64,000 nucleotides of DNA from Aphrocallistes beatrix (taxonomy: Eukaryota; Porifera; Hexactinellida; Sceptrulophora; Aphrocallistidae): the NCBI GenBank assembly GCA_963281255.1, contig OY725500.1, positions 558,001 through 622,000 of the forward strand, in the 5' to 3' direction. Numbering within the stretch: position 1 is the first letter of the stretch; every line of letters begins with the position of its first letter. Under the pieces are notes generated by a model that saw only the letters and a list, made by a program, of their open reading frames with translations, was not told the origin of the DNA and ran no database searches. Position numbers and translations under genes: made by a program. Below are positions 52,889-62,854 of this stretch, piece by piece.

Positions 52889-53853
52889 ATGTCAGTTTCA
52901 TACAGGACTCTAACATCGATGAGAGAGACGCAGCTAAGTCAGAACGAAGATCTCGCAGAGGGCATTAGGAGCAGCGTAGCTTATCTCAAAGATGTGAGCC
53001 ATCATAAATCTCCTCTGCACATTTTCTATGGACATACCTAATTTACGGAATGGAACGGAACGGAATTTTAAATGCCTATTTACGGAATATTCCATTCCGG
53101 ATATTATAAATGCCTAATTAACGGAGTGTTCCGTAAATTATAGGCATTTAAAATTCCGGGACCGTTCCGTCAAGTTCCGTAAATTAGGCGCTCAGATTTC
53201 CCGGAATGGTTCCGTTCCATTCCGTAAATCAGGTGTGTCCTTTTTCTATGCTCATTGCTATGTTATTTTCCTAGATTTCTGTGGATATGAGAGATGAATT
53301 GAGGGAATCGAATCAGCTCATTCATGACATTGTAAGCTACTTCTGCTCATAGAAGCAACCTTGATTATCAAACCACTGGTGCTAGATATCTAGCTGGGAA
53401 ATGTTTGTTAAAATTTGCTGGGTTTCTACTCTAGCTCTGCACAATTTGTGTGTTGGATAATCGAGGTTGAATTGTATTGATATTTCAAATTTTTTTATTT
53501 TAGTGACTATACATACATGCCAACCGTTCCGCTTTTTATTCTGCTAATTTTCACGAGTGCCAGTTTTTACACGAAATCTCTCTTTATGTCCCATTTCTAT
53601 GGATTCCATTTATAATACTTTTCCATTGCATCCCGTCTTTATCATGTTTCAAGTTGGCATGTCTGTCATTAACAATTCTGGTCTATCTTTCTAGCACGAT
53701 AAAGCAGATCCAGTTCAGGACTACCTCAGTGCGAATATGCAGATATTGAAACGCATATCACGGAGTTCCAACAAAGGACACTTCCTGTGTTACCTCGTTC
53801 TATTCATCTTCTCCATAGCTTTCATTCTCTACGTTGTGTCCTGGTTTAGATGA
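52889..53853 (+). CDS. BET1: Bet1-like Qc-SNARE
   Basis: Exons 52889-52993, 53275-53331 and 53695-53853 join in phase 0 and code 106 residues (human BET1 118). The SNARE heptads align without gaps to BET1: IRSSVAYLKDISVDMRDELR, NQLIHDI, YLSANMQILKRISRSSN, then a tail anchor (FLCYLVLFIFSIAFILYVVSW) against human LLCYMMLFSLFVFFIIYWI. Bet1 acts in ER-Golgi vesicle fusion. The zero-layer position (Gln in human BET1) reads Ser here (RESNQ). Intron 1 contains a CCTAATTTACGGAA MITE and intron 2 an AAAAGCGGGACGC-family MITE. BET1L is the main alternative; the CYxxLF tail favours BET1. Confidence 0.85.
53031..53242. mobile_element. MITE of the CCTAATTTACGGAA family, in SNARE intron 1
   Basis: GGACATACCTAATTTACGGA and CCGTAAATCAGGTGTGTCC are the inverse ends. 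Interior GGAATATTCC and AATTCCGGGACCGTTCCG match 42376-42507. It fills most of the 281-bp intron and ends about 30 bp before the acceptor. Confidence 0.8.
53513..53662. mobile_element. AAAAGCGGGACGC-family MITE in SNARE intron 2
   Basis: From CATGCCAACCGTTCCGCTTT to TCAAGTTGGCATG, inverse ends. It lacks part of the family interior. It ends about 30 bp before the exon 3 acceptor. Confidence 0.75.
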
Positions 53854-54157
53854 AATGAGGACTGACTTCACATTCCAATTAATTATTCTCATTAAATTCT
53901 GTATATAAAGAAGTGACTATTTAATATCACGTATTAGTACAATTCAGCTTATCGAGTTTGCTTAATGAATTGGAAATTTGTTTCCGAATCGATTACTATG
54001 ACCCAAGCTTCAAATGGACCTTCTCAGTATCAATAGTCTCCTTGTACAAATATGTATGAAATTATGATACTTCCGTCTGTATTCTTTATAGATTCAATCG
54101 ATATGCAAATAATATGCAACTTTTTTTTCAATATACACCTTTAAAATTGTTGAAACT

Positions 54158-54262
54158 CAGCGGTTTCTATTAACCGTAATACAAAATTTTGAATCCTGTG
54201 GACCCCCTGATATCTTCTGTGAACCACTAATGGGTCCATGGACCCCAGGTTGGGAACCACTG
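54158..54262. mobile_element. Worn hAT-type MITE (CAGTGGTTCCCAACC ends)
   Basis: The right end reads CCCAGGTTGGGAACCACTG. The left end CAGCGGTTTCTATTAACCG is diverged. TGTGGACCCCCT and GGGTCCATGGACCCC lie inside. Relatives: about 34662-34772 and 41150-41262. Confidence 0.65.
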
Positions 54263-54395
54263 CTCAAATACTTCCACTCTTACAAGTTCTATTTTGCCCC
54301 TTACAATCCACAGTACCTCTAGTTTGACTATAAATACTAAAAATTGCTGAAAACCGTCATACTCGATCTGAATTAGAAAATAAATATTTCCTTCA

Positions 54396-54623
54396 ATGGA
54401 CAACATCAAATTCTTCAGCTTGGGTCTCATTTCTTTAATCGGTTGCCTCTACGGAATTCTGGGTCCGCAATTGGGGGTTATGGATGCCTGGAGACCTCAG
54501 TTAAATATAATATCAGACAAAGAAATAATGTTTTATTCGCTCCTCATTCCTGCAACTATTGTCATCTTCGTGATCTTGATATGTATTAACTGGATTGGAC
54601 TTATGTTTTTTATAAACAATTAG
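54396..54623 (+). CDS. PIGY: PIGY subunit of GPI-GlcNAc transferase
   Basis: A single exon of 75 residues (human PIGY 71). Two hydrophobic helices: FSLGLISLIGCLYGILG and the block MFYSLLIPATIVIFVILI, followed by NWIGLMFFINN. Human PIGY has CFYSLLLPITIPVYVFF and WMGIKLFRHN in the same place. PIGY is a small membrane subunit of the complex at the endoplasmic reticulum that starts GPI-anchor synthesis by adding GlcNAc to phosphatidylinositol. In mammals PIGY shares an mRNA with PYURF; no PYURF frame is visible upstream here. Confidence 0.82.
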   Translation: MDNIKFFSLGLISLIGCLYGILGPQLGVMDAWRPQLNIISDKEIMFYSLLIPATIVIFVILICINWIGLMFFINN

Positions 54624-55660
54624 AATTTATCTTATAAAACACATTTAAAAGTATTTTGTTTCAATCAATGTTGCGCTTTCGAATAATCTTTGTTTTTTAA
54701 GACTATTTCGTGGGCAGGGTTGTTTAAATAGCTTTATACCATTACAAGCTAAAATTGTACTTTGTTTCCTAGCATTATCCACACGTGACAGTCGAGGAAA
54801 TTAATAAGCTTATGTGTCCGGTATTTGCATTAACGGCTAGCGTGTGTAGCATCTTGATACTATAAATAGTATATTTTTCCACTTTGGATTTAAATTTCGA
54901 CACGATTCTAAATATGCCAACTTCAACACTTTTGAATTAAACACTTCACATGAATTAATCAGTTTTATTGGTTACAAATTAGAAGTTTATTCATTTCTAA
55001 GTCCCGTAAAACATACAATTCTTTTTAATAACCTCACACAAGAATGGCAATATTTACCCACAATCTCATGATCAATTATTTTATGATATCAAAGAGTATG
55101 CTCTCTTTTTCTTCATTCAATTGCCTATTGAAAATATACAGCAAATATTACGTATTTAAACAAGGGGCAAATAATTGTATTTCTTCAAAAATAGAATGTA
55201 CTATCATTGATATTATACAAAACATTTTGTCTGTATCCAAAAGTTAATGTGACCTTATGATTTGACCAGATGACTTGGTCAATGTAAAGCTGAATATAGG
55301 TATGTAATGCTATCGATCGAGCATATAATGGCACAACAATAGATTACTTTTGTGAATTTTGTCTAATCACAAAGATTAAAGCTGTTAGATGACGTAAAAC
55401 CATAATGTTATAAGTTTAACACTTCTAACGTAAGAAACGGAATAACATTACTTCCACATACATTTACGTATACAGTATAAAATACTTGGTTTTTCACCAG
55501 ATTTGAATCCTTTTATGAAAGAGATAATTTTGGGTTTCGCATAAGCCACCATCAGTTGCATTTGTACGCGACCTCAAATTGACGTTTCGTTGTATTCCCG
55601 TGACAAATTGTACTTGTACCTATTCGTCAAGAAATTACGAACTACATACCGAATACTTAG
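54624..55660. other. Intergenic stretch, nothing supported
   Basis: AT-rich sequence between PIGY and the myotubularin gene. I see no MITE ends, tandem repeat or coding segment that I can defend. The last 200 bp should hold the promoter and 5' UTR of the following gene. Confidence 0.5.
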
Positions 55661-58156
55661 ATGGATTATATTCAGCATAAGCTAAGTTCAGTGCTAAAAA
55701 CTTCGAATTCAACAGATATGATAAAGAACGGTTCCATTCAGGATGGAGAGAATTCAGATCAGGAAATGGATGACATAAAACGGAATGGATCAATACACAG
55801 ATCCCCTCCGAACATAAAGGACGCTAAAGAGGGGAGTTTCACACACATGCTGACTGAGAATCTACATCCAGAGCCTAAGCCGTACTATGACGGAATAGAG
55901 CGTCGAACTCCATTCTCTAAACTGCAGGGTGAACATGAGCTGTACTTAGGCAAATCTGAAGATGACCTCCTGTGCATTACCAACTTCCGTCTCTTCATCT
56001 TGAAGCACGACTCATTTCTAAACCTACCACTCACTATGATCGAGACGCTAGAGAAACAGGAATATAATCGGATTCTTATCACCACGAAAGACGGCCGCTC
56101 TACCTTCTACAATTTCGTGGATAACGACACCCTCTTGAGATGGTACGAGCGCATCGTGCAGGGAATAACCGGCGTAATCACGGACTCAAATGGCGCGAAA
56201 ACAGAAGAACGAGCGCCACTTTTCGCGTACTACTTCTGGACAGGATGGAAAGACACATGCCTGAAAGAGAAACTCGAGAGGCAGCGCGCAGTTCCAACTC
56301 CTCCCTTCGACTGCATCGGTGAACAATCCTCGGAATGGTTGAAAGCGGACATCGTTAGACAGGGGATCAATATTGAGAGTCTCGCCTGGCGGACTTCAAA
56401 AGTAAACCAGAGGTACGCCGTCTGTGACTCCTACCCGGAGTTTGTCGTTATCCCGCGTAAAATTCCCGACGACGTCATCAAGGACGCGGCTGGTTTCCGG
56501 TCCCTGAGACGCTTCCCTGCCGTCTGCTGGCGCCACCCGGCCAACGGGTCTGTCCTGTGTCGCAGCTCTCAGCCACACGTCGGCTTCTTCAACTGGCGCA
56601 ACACCAGCGATGAGAAGATTATGAGCGCCATTTCAGAGTGCAGCTGGATTGACCGCCGACAGATTAACGACACAACAGGAGACACCCCTTCCTCTCCTAC
56701 CACGCCCCCATCCCCTCCTCGCCTCTGCATCGTGGACTGCCGCACCTACACAGCTGCCATTGGGAACAAGGTGAAGGGCGGCGGCACTGAGTACACTGAG
56801 TACTACGACTGTGACATTGAGTACCTGAATCTCCCCAACATTCACATCATCCGCAAGAGTTTCAGCGCTCTCACTCACCTCCTACACTCCCCCGACACGC
56901 AGGCTTGGCTGTCCTCGCTGGATAGCACAAAATGGCTCTCGCATCTGAGTTCCCTCTTGAAAGCTGCGGTTAATGTTACCCACACGATACACCTCAAACA
57001 GAGACCAGTGTTAGTGCACTGTTCCGACGGTTGGGATCGAACCTCTCAGATTGTCGCCATCTCCCAGCTGCTCTTAGATGCGCACTATCGAACCATCCCT
57101 GGTTTCCGTGTTGTGGTGGAGAGAGAGTTCCTCTCGTTTGGACACAAGTTCGCTGACAGAAATGCTAACTTCCCTGTGACTTCCTTCCCATCTGATGATG
57201 GAGAACGTTCCCCCGTCTTCCTTCAATTCCTAGATTGCGTCCACCAGATGATAAAACAGTTTCCTAGCGCATTTGAGTTCAACACGTCTTTTCTCATCAA
57301 GCTAGCTCACCACACATTCTCTTCATTGTTCGGGACATTCCTTTGCAACTGTGAGAGAGAGAGAAAACTCAACCACACTCATAAACAAACGTTTTCCGTT
57401 TGGTCTCTCCTCGATTCGAATCGACAAGAGTTCGCGAATTCTTTCTACGATCCGAGTTTCCAGGAAGTTTTATTTCCAGCCTGCCATGTGTCTAAAATGT
57501 CACTTTTCTCAGAGCTGTATACCGCACCACTTTTCACACGTTTCAGCAACAAACCATGTGGCATATCCGATGATTTCGTGCGCGACATAATTCCATTCAG
57601 TCTGCCTATCAGACAGCTCAACATTGAGATGACGGTGTTCGCAAAGAACGGTTCTCCGATCGATGGGGCATCCCCTCGACTACCTGAGCGAGTCAACGAG
57701 ATAGAAGCAGATGGACTTCCCCCGATACAGGATGAGCTTCAGGAATGTATCAACAACCTCTCTAGGAAGCTAGGCACCGGAGGGAAATCACACTCAGCTC
57801 CGACTTTCCAAGGCCACACACCGAACGGTTACGCCCCCCCACGAACCTCTGCCAGCACGGGGGTGGTAGGGGAGGAGCAGGGGTGGCAGGTGGTCAAGAA
57901 GGCAGACTCGGACATAACTCTTTGGGTCCCCGACCACGCTGCTACTCACTGCGCGAGGTGTGAAAAAGCATTCTGGACAGGGGTGCGAAAGCACCACTGT
58001 CGGAAATGTGGTCGCGTGTTCTGTGGCTATTGTTCCAACTTTTTCGCCCCTGTCCCCGATGAGAACCTCCATGAGAAAGTTCGAGTCTGCCAATCCTGTT
58101 TCGACCGTCTCGACGGGTTTTTAAATTCGAAAAGACCTGACAGCCCTGACCCCTGA
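55661..58156 (+). CDS. MTMR3/MTMR4: FYVE-domain myotubularin phosphatase (MTMR3/MTMR4 type)
   Basis: An intronless gene of 831 residues. PH-GRAM domain about 70-170 (GEHELYLGKSEDDLLCITNFRL). Myotubularin phosphatase about 195-620 with the active site VHCSDGWDRTSQI near 453 (CX5R, Cys and Arg present) and the WSLLDSNRQEFANSFYDPSF block. Linker about 640-755. C-terminal FYVE zinc finger about 756-825 with WVPDHAATHC, RKHHCRKCGRVFCGYCS and VRVCQSCFDRL. Active myotubularins remove the 3-phosphate from PtdIns3P and PtdIns(3,5)P2; the FYVE domain places MTMR3/4 on PtdIns3P membranes. The human proteins have about 1200 residues; here the linker before FYVE is much shorter. The gene is clearly more GC-rich than its flanks. 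Confidence 0.95.
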   Translation: MDYIQHKLSSVLKTSNSTDMIKNGSIQDGENSDQEMDDIKRNGSIHRSPPNIKDAKEGSFTHMLTENLHPEPKPYYDGIERRTPFSKLQGEHELYLGKSEDDLLCITNFRLFILKHDSFLNLPLTMIETLEKQEYNRILITTKDGRSTFYNFVDNDTLLRWYERIVQGITGVITDSNGAKTEERAPLFAYYFWTGWKDTCLKEKLERQRAVPTPPFDCIGEQSSEWLKADIVRQGINIESLAWRTSKVNQRYAVCDSYPEFVVIPRKIPDDVIKDAAGFRSLRRFPAVCWRHPANGSVLCRSSQPHVGFFNWRNTSDEKIMSAISECSWIDRRQINDTTGDTPSSPTTPPSPPRLCIVDCRTYTAAIGNKVKGGGTEYTEYYDCDIEYLNLPNIHIIRKSFSALTHLLHSPDTQAWLSSLDSTKWLSHLSSLLKAAVNVTHTIHLKQRPVLVHCSDGWDRTSQIVAISQLLLDAHYRTIPGFRVVVEREFLSFGHKFADRNANFPVTSFPSDDGERSPVFLQFLDCVHQMIKQFPSAFEFNTSFLIKLAHHTFSSLFGTFLCNCERERKLNHTHKQTFSVWSLLDSNRQEFANSFYDPSFQEVLFPACHVSKMSLFSELYTAPLFTRFSNKPCGISDDFVRDIIPFSLPIRQLNIEMTVFAKNGSPIDGASPRLPERVNEIEADGLPPIQDELQECINNLSRKLGTGGKSHSAPTFQGHTPNGYAPPRTSASTGVVGEEQGWQVVKKADSDITLWVPDHAATHCARCEKAFWTGVRKHHCRKCGRVFCGYCSNFFAPVPDENLHEKVRVCQSCFDRLDGFLNSKRPDSPDP

Positions 58157-58680
58157 ACCTGTCCCCTCCCCCCTCCCTCTCTCTCCCACTGATGTCCATA
58201 GTCTCATAGTCTGAGGTTAAATGTACAAAGTGCAGCTTATTAGTAGTGGCCCAACCCGTGTGTATTAGTCACCTTAGCTATAGCCTTTCCTATTTGTACT
58301 TTTTATTATCATTAGTGTGCTATGATTTAATCCTGTCTCGTACAATTAACATTACACCTCTCTAATTCCCCGCTAAGATTATTATGTTATTGTTCTCTTG
58401 AACTTACACAATGCATTCCTATGCCCTGGAATAGACAATCAGACAAACTAGCTATCCACTCCAGTATATATATAGTTCATCAAACAAATGAGTTTCGTGT
58501 TTATTTTGATGCGATGTTAAAGGACTAGGCGGATAATATACTAATTCAAATCTTTGACCGTAATCTAACATTTTCCAGTTTTCAACCTTTCTTAAGATAT
58601 AATAATAGTCATTGTATGGTAAAGTACTACACATTCACATGTGTGTAGTAGGCATTGTTTAATTAAAAACGTTACAACAA

Positions 58681-58833
58681 CAGTCAACTCTGCTTAATCG
58701 GGACAAGTCTCCAGGAATGAAATACTTCCCATACAAAGAAGCTAATACTAAATTTCATCGGTTAATTGGGAACTCCGCTTAATCGGGACAAAATATCCGG
58801 GACCAAAGTGTCCCGATTAAGCAGAGTCACCTG
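58681..58833. mobile_element. MITE of the CAGTCAACTCCGCTTAATCGGG family
   Basis: Inverse ends CAGTCAACTCTGCTTAATCG and CGATTAAGCAGAGTCACCTG. A further inverse pair (AACTCCGCTTAATCGGGAC) lies inside. Same family as 35930 and 36439. Confidence 0.8.
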
Positions 58834-58856
58834 TATTCTGTTTGATACCATCGCAT

Positions 58857-59070
58857 ACTTGCTAACTTGAGCTATGGTAAAAGCGGGACGCAGCATTGAA
58901 TTTCGCGGGACATGGCGGGACGCAATAGAAAAGTATTATACATAGAATCCAAAAAAAGCGGGATATAATGGAGAAATTTCATGTAAAAGTGACACACTCG
59001 TAAAAATTAGCTCAATAGAAGTGTGAAAAAAGCGGGAAGCCCCGCCAAAAACGGGACAGTTGACATGTAT
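58857..59070. mobile_element. AAAAGCGGGACGC-family MITE, most complete copy
   Basis: From ACTTGCTAACTTGAGCTATG through AAAAGCGGGACGCAGCATTG and CGCGGGACATGGCGGGACGC to AACGGGACAGTTGACATG. The short inverse ends are ATGCTAACT/AGTTGACAT. About 210 bp, non-coding. Confidence 0.75.
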
Positions 59071-60009
59071 ATCGTTCTGATTTTATTCTTGTTTAACTTG
59101 AAATATTTTTGAAGCCCTAGGCATTCATTTTGTGCTTCCTCTATCTAGAAATGGATGGACGTATCTTAGAGTTTAATTGATAAACCCCACACCTGGTAAT
59201 CGTATCTATCTATAAAGTCTGTTTGAGGTTGGCAAGTAATGACTACATCTGAAGTTAATTTGAAGTACGAGTATCTTTAAGATTATATGTACATAAATAT
59301 TATACGTACATACTCGTATTTACGTAGTATGATTTTTACTCATTTATGATTTACTGCTTGTGTCTACTACTCCTACCTAGTAGCATTCCAAACTTAGTTT
59401 TAAACAAATTGTTTCTGTAACATAGCCACCTCAAGTTAAGTAATATTATAATAAGCAACAGATAAGTATAAAATTCATTATCCTACTCGAAACAAATGGT
59501 ACTTCCCAGTCTATTGATGGATGGGAGTTGAATTGATATGAAGTTTAGGATAAAATGGTAGGAATGCAGAGATTTGATATTTAATCTTAGAGTCAGAGTC
59601 GCTTCGTCGTTTTAACAGGAGGGTAGAATACAAGTATTTGCGTGGGATTGATGAAAAAAAAAATTCCAACTGAATCTAATAATACCTCAGTCAGTTCATG
59701 TTATGTTAGAATGAATTGCTATGTTTAACAATAACTCGAGTAGTCTCGAAACTAATTAAGTTCCTGAGGGTCCAATATAATAGAGTTGACTCTATTTATC
59801 TAATTGTGTTTATCGAACACTACAAAAAGTGAAATTCTGAAAAATATTAATTATATTCAAAATATTATATATATATAAGATCAAATCTCTTTTCAGGTCT
59901 GAGTTCCACAATCCTGTACCCTACTCTTAGTATTAATCTATCAAATTCAGTATTCCCTCTCTTCCTGACTCTCTTGCGTAACATCTGCACTCGCATCTCA
60001 ATCAATATT

Positions 60010-60384
60010 TAAATAAGCATACATGCTAACAGGGGCGCCAAACTTTTCGAAATCTAAGGGCAATTTTGGCGTTCTAGGGGGGCTCAACCCTAAAATTTGT
60101 ATTGCGTCTATGGGTCATCTTCGATTCCAGGGGGGGGGGGCTTGAGCCCCCCAGTCCCCCCGGGTTCGGCGCCTATGCATGCTAATAATCCCGTCTTTTC
60201 ACTCTTCTATTAAGATAATTTTCACGAGTTTCCCGTTTTTACATGAAGTTTCTCCATTATTATCCGATTATTTGGATGACTAACGGACGCATAGAAAAGC
60301 ACTATACTAATGTATAATGCTTTTCTATTGAGTCCCGCCATGTCCCGCGAAATTCGTTTAAATCATGGGCCAAGTTGGCATTCA
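60010..60384. mobile_element. AAAAGCGGGACGC-family MITE split by a hAT insertion
   Basis: The family end ACATGCTAA is interrupted at 60029 and continues at 60178 with CATGCTAATAATCCCGTCTT. It finishes CATGGGCCAAGTTGGCATTC near 60384. An extra 40-bp palindrome-like stretch (AGCACTATACTAATGTATAATGC) lies inside. Confidence 0.75.
60030..60177. mobile_element. hAT-type MITE with CAGGGGCGCC ends
   Basis: CAGGGGCGCCAAAC at the left and GGTTCGGCGCCTATG at the right are imperfect inverse ends. The exact 8-bp duplication CATGCTAA lies at 60022-60029 and 60178-60185. GC-rich runs (GGGGGGGGGGGCTTGAGCCC) are typical of this kind of hAT MITE. Confidence 0.85.
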
Positions 60385-60484
60385 TGGGTTTATAATAGAT
60401 AGTCTTGATCAGAAGTCTTGTCCCACCGGAGTTAGATAAATTTCAGAAAAGATCCGTTCGAATTGACACTACGCACTTAGACCG

Positions 60485-61264
60485 ATGGCTGCCAACTCAC
60501 CCTTCGTAAAACCGACTTCATCCCACGCGATGGAGGAGGACAGTCCCCAGAGCCTCATCCACACCCCGGCCTCCCACCGGTACTCCGTGAGAGAGTCCCC
60601 CAATCCGTCTATCCTCTCCCACACCGGTTTCTACCCCTCCCCCGCTCATCACTATCCCAACTCTCCTGCATCCCTGTTCGGACAGAGTCCCGCTTCCCCC
60701 TTCGGTACCAACGTCTCCTCCGGGATTGTCCCCACACTCCAGAATATCGTATCCACAGTCAACCTCGGTTGCAGGCTAGAACTGAAGAAGATTGCGTTGC
60801 ATGCGCGAAACGCTGAATACAATCCGAAGCGTTTCGCAGCTGTCATAATGCGAATTCGAGATCCGAGGACGACTGCTCTGATCTTCTCCTCCGGAAAGAT
60901 GGTCTGCACGGGCGCCAAAGACGAAGAGAAGTCTAAATTAGCCGCCAGAAAGTACGCACGTGTCATCCAGAAACTTGGTTTTCCCGCCAAATTCAAAGAG
61001 TTCAAGATTCAGAACATTGTCGGGAGTTGCGATGTTAAATTCCCCATCCGTTTGGAGGGACTGGTGCTAGCACACTCTCAGTTCTCCAGCTACGAACCGG
61101 AGCTGTTCCCCGGACTCATCTACCGGATGTTCGAGCCAAAAATCGTCCTCCTCATCTTCGTGTCCGGAAAAGTTGTCTTGACAGGTGCGAAAGTGCGCCA
61201 AGAGATCTATAAAGCTTTTGAGAACATTTATCCAATCTTGAAGAGTTATAAGAAAGCCACATAA
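60485..61264 (+). CDS. TBP: TATA-binding protein
   Basis: An intronless gene of 259 residues. Residues 1-80 are Ser/Pro-rich and have no glutamine run ([29 protein letters not shown]). The C-terminal 180 residues are the two-repeat TBP saddle: [54 protein letters not shown], then [31 protein letters not shown] and [12 protein letters not shown]. The four Phe that kink DNA are present (two in each half). It binds the TATA element in TFIID and in pol I and III factors. This is TBP itself and not TRF2, whose Phe set differs. Confidence 0.98.
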   Translation: MAANSPFVKPTSSHAMEEDSPQSLIHTPASHRYSVRESPNPSILSHTGFYPSPAHHYPNSPASLFGQSPASPFGTNVSSGIVPTLQNIVSTVNLGCRLELKKIALHARNAEYNPKRFAAVIMRIRDPRTTALIFSSGKMVCTGAKDEEKSKLAARKYARVIQKLGFPAKFKEFKIQNIVGSCDVKFPIRLEGLVLAHSQFSSYEPELFPGLIYRMFEPKIVLLIFVSGKVVLTGAKVRQEIYKAFENIYPILKSYKKAT

Positions 61265-61722
61265 ACTCCTTCATTGAATTGCAACAATACCACCACATTT
61301 TGTGTAGTGTATCTCACTGTTGATTTGTTTTCTTTTTTGTTGTTATTGATGCGGTTTGTGTGTGTATTCGTTCTCTTCATACATTTAATATTAATGGTAA
61401 CATCAGCTATTCATTTGCATTTGAGTTGAATGGGATTTATATTCTTGTCGATAATCGGAATATTTCTGTCATTGCGGCTGGGCATTCATATTGACACGAA
61501 AATTTGATGGTCGAATCTTCTAAGGCATAAATTTGAGAATCATCACAAAATATTTTTAATTATTTTAACTGTAGAATGCCCAGCATGTATATGGCTTCAG
61601 TTGCATAGAAAATGGCTGGAAGACATCCGCGATATCGGGGTCCCCAGTGGGCATTCTACGGTTAAAGTTCTATTTACCAGTGTGTTAAGCATTTTAGTAG
61701 TTCTTTGTTGTATATTGTTTGA
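61265..61722. other. Gap between TBP and PRR5, nothing specific
   Basis: This 458-bp stretch holds the TBP 3' UTR and the PRR5 upstream region. GAATGCCCAGCA at 61574 and TGGGCATTCTACGG at 61646 form a loose inverse pair. No coding segment. Confidence 0.5.
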
Positions 61723-62436
61723 ATGGAACGATTTAAGAAGCGATCTAAGAAATCGTCTGGACCCCCCAACTTGAATTATGCGGCGTTCGACTATCCAACA
61801 ATGCGTAAATCTCCGCATTGGATGGTTATAATCGGGTTCATTCAGCCGCTGTTCCGAGATAGAGAGTTCAGTTCTGTTCCTCCCTTGGACCTGATGGAAA
61901 TACAGAAGCGGATAACTCTCCTCCAGGTTGATAAGGCGAGTACGGAAAATCTCCAGCTTTTGTTTAATGAAGAAATTAAAAGGTTTTTCGTTGCGCTTAG
62001 GGAAGGATTTAAGAATGTGTCAGGGACAGAGTTTTTGTTGAAACTAGCTAAGATCTGGAAATATCTACACACCGTATCGATCCCGTGTCTAACTGCACTT
62101 TTCGTCCCCTTCGAAACCAAGGTTCCTGTCCACAAGATCATCTTAAACAATTTCCGTGACGTGCTCCTTATGAAGATCGACTTGATGAAATACTTAGCTG
62201 AAACGAATCTCGAAATCCGCGCATCTGAGTTTTCAGATCGATCCATGATTCCTGATGAGATCTCACACATGCTCCTGATCCTACAGATGGAGGTGGACTT
62301 CTATCCAGAGCTCCAGGAGATGTTGAGACTGGCTATGGACGACAGCTACGAACCTATCTGGCCTCCTCTCACCATCCTTGAAGAACCCCTCGACCAACCA
62401 ACTGAACTCACATTTTCATCCGCCGTATCTCCGTGA
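61723..62436 (+). CDS. PRR5: PRR5/PRR5L-like TORC2 subunit (Protor, HbrB domain)
   Basis: An intronless gene of 237 residues from MERFKKRSKKSSG. Residues about 30-190 fit the HbrB domain: WMVIIGFIQPLFRDREFS, LLFNEEIKRFFVALREG, LLKLAKIWKYLHTVSIPCLTA, FVPFETKV and IILNNFRDVLLMKI. In animals PRR5 (Protor-1) and PRR5L bind Rictor in mTOR complex 2. Human PRR5 has 388 residues; the Pro-rich C-terminal half is mostly missing here, and the tail is acidic (LTILEEPLDQP). Assignment rests on the helical pattern and the WKxxxxxxIPxLxAxFxP and NxFRD blocks. Confidence 0.8.
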   Translation: MERFKKRSKKSSGPPNLNYAAFDYPTMRKSPHWMVIIGFIQPLFRDREFSSVPPLDLMEIQKRITLLQVDKASTENLQLLFNEEIKRFFVALREGFKNVSGTEFLLKLAKIWKYLHTVSIPCLTALFVPFETKVPVHKIILNNFRDVLLMKIDLMKYLAETNLEIRASEFSDRSMIPDEISHMLLILQMEVDFYPELQEMLRLAMDDSYEPIWPPLTILEEPLDQPTELTFSSAVSP

Positions 62437-62569
62437 TTTGAATTTTATTTAGCAAATTAACTAGCAGTTGTATTTATTCATTCATTTAGTTTCAATATGT
62501 ATACGCAACTTTTAGGTGTTGATTTACTTTAGGAAATATTCTACAGGTCTGGAGGAAGATATCAAAGTA

Positions 62570-62739
62570 CAATCGACTCCACTTAATAGGGTCACTGTTT
62601 ATCGGGTCACTTTTGGCAGGACCGGAATAGTTCTCACACACAGAAGCTAATACAAAATGGTTTCGGTTAATAGGGTTCTCTGCTTAATCGGGGCAAAATG
62701 TCCTCTGACCGATGTGACCCTATTAAACGGAGTCGACTG
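62570..62739. mobile_element. TA-flanked MITE, CAGTCGACTCCGCTTAATAGG family, copy 4
   Basis: Ends CAATCGACTCCACTTAATAG and CTATTAAACGGAGTCGACTG between TA dinucleotides. It is in inverse orientation to copies 1-3 by its internal ACACAGAAGCTAATACAAAA block. It lies 115 bp upstream of the ATP5PD start. Confidence 0.85.
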
Positions 62740-62854
62740 TATTTATGCACACACTTCATTCAGCCATGATAATTATAAGTTCATATTCTCGAGTATTTTA
62801 ATGTCTATATTTTAAACATAATTCTATAAATAGTGTCAGTTCCCGTCTTAACGA

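Larger units (their letters stand above)
58157..60484. other. Intergenic stretch with three mobile elements
   Basis: MITEs at 58681, 58857 and 60010 are listed separately. The rest, including 59080-60000, is AT-rich and shows no coding segment or structured RNA that I can support. Confidence 0.5.

Noticed and set aside
56396-58199. Minus-strand frames across the myotubularin and FYVE coding region
   Set aside because: Antisense shadows in GC-rich coding sequence; no family match.
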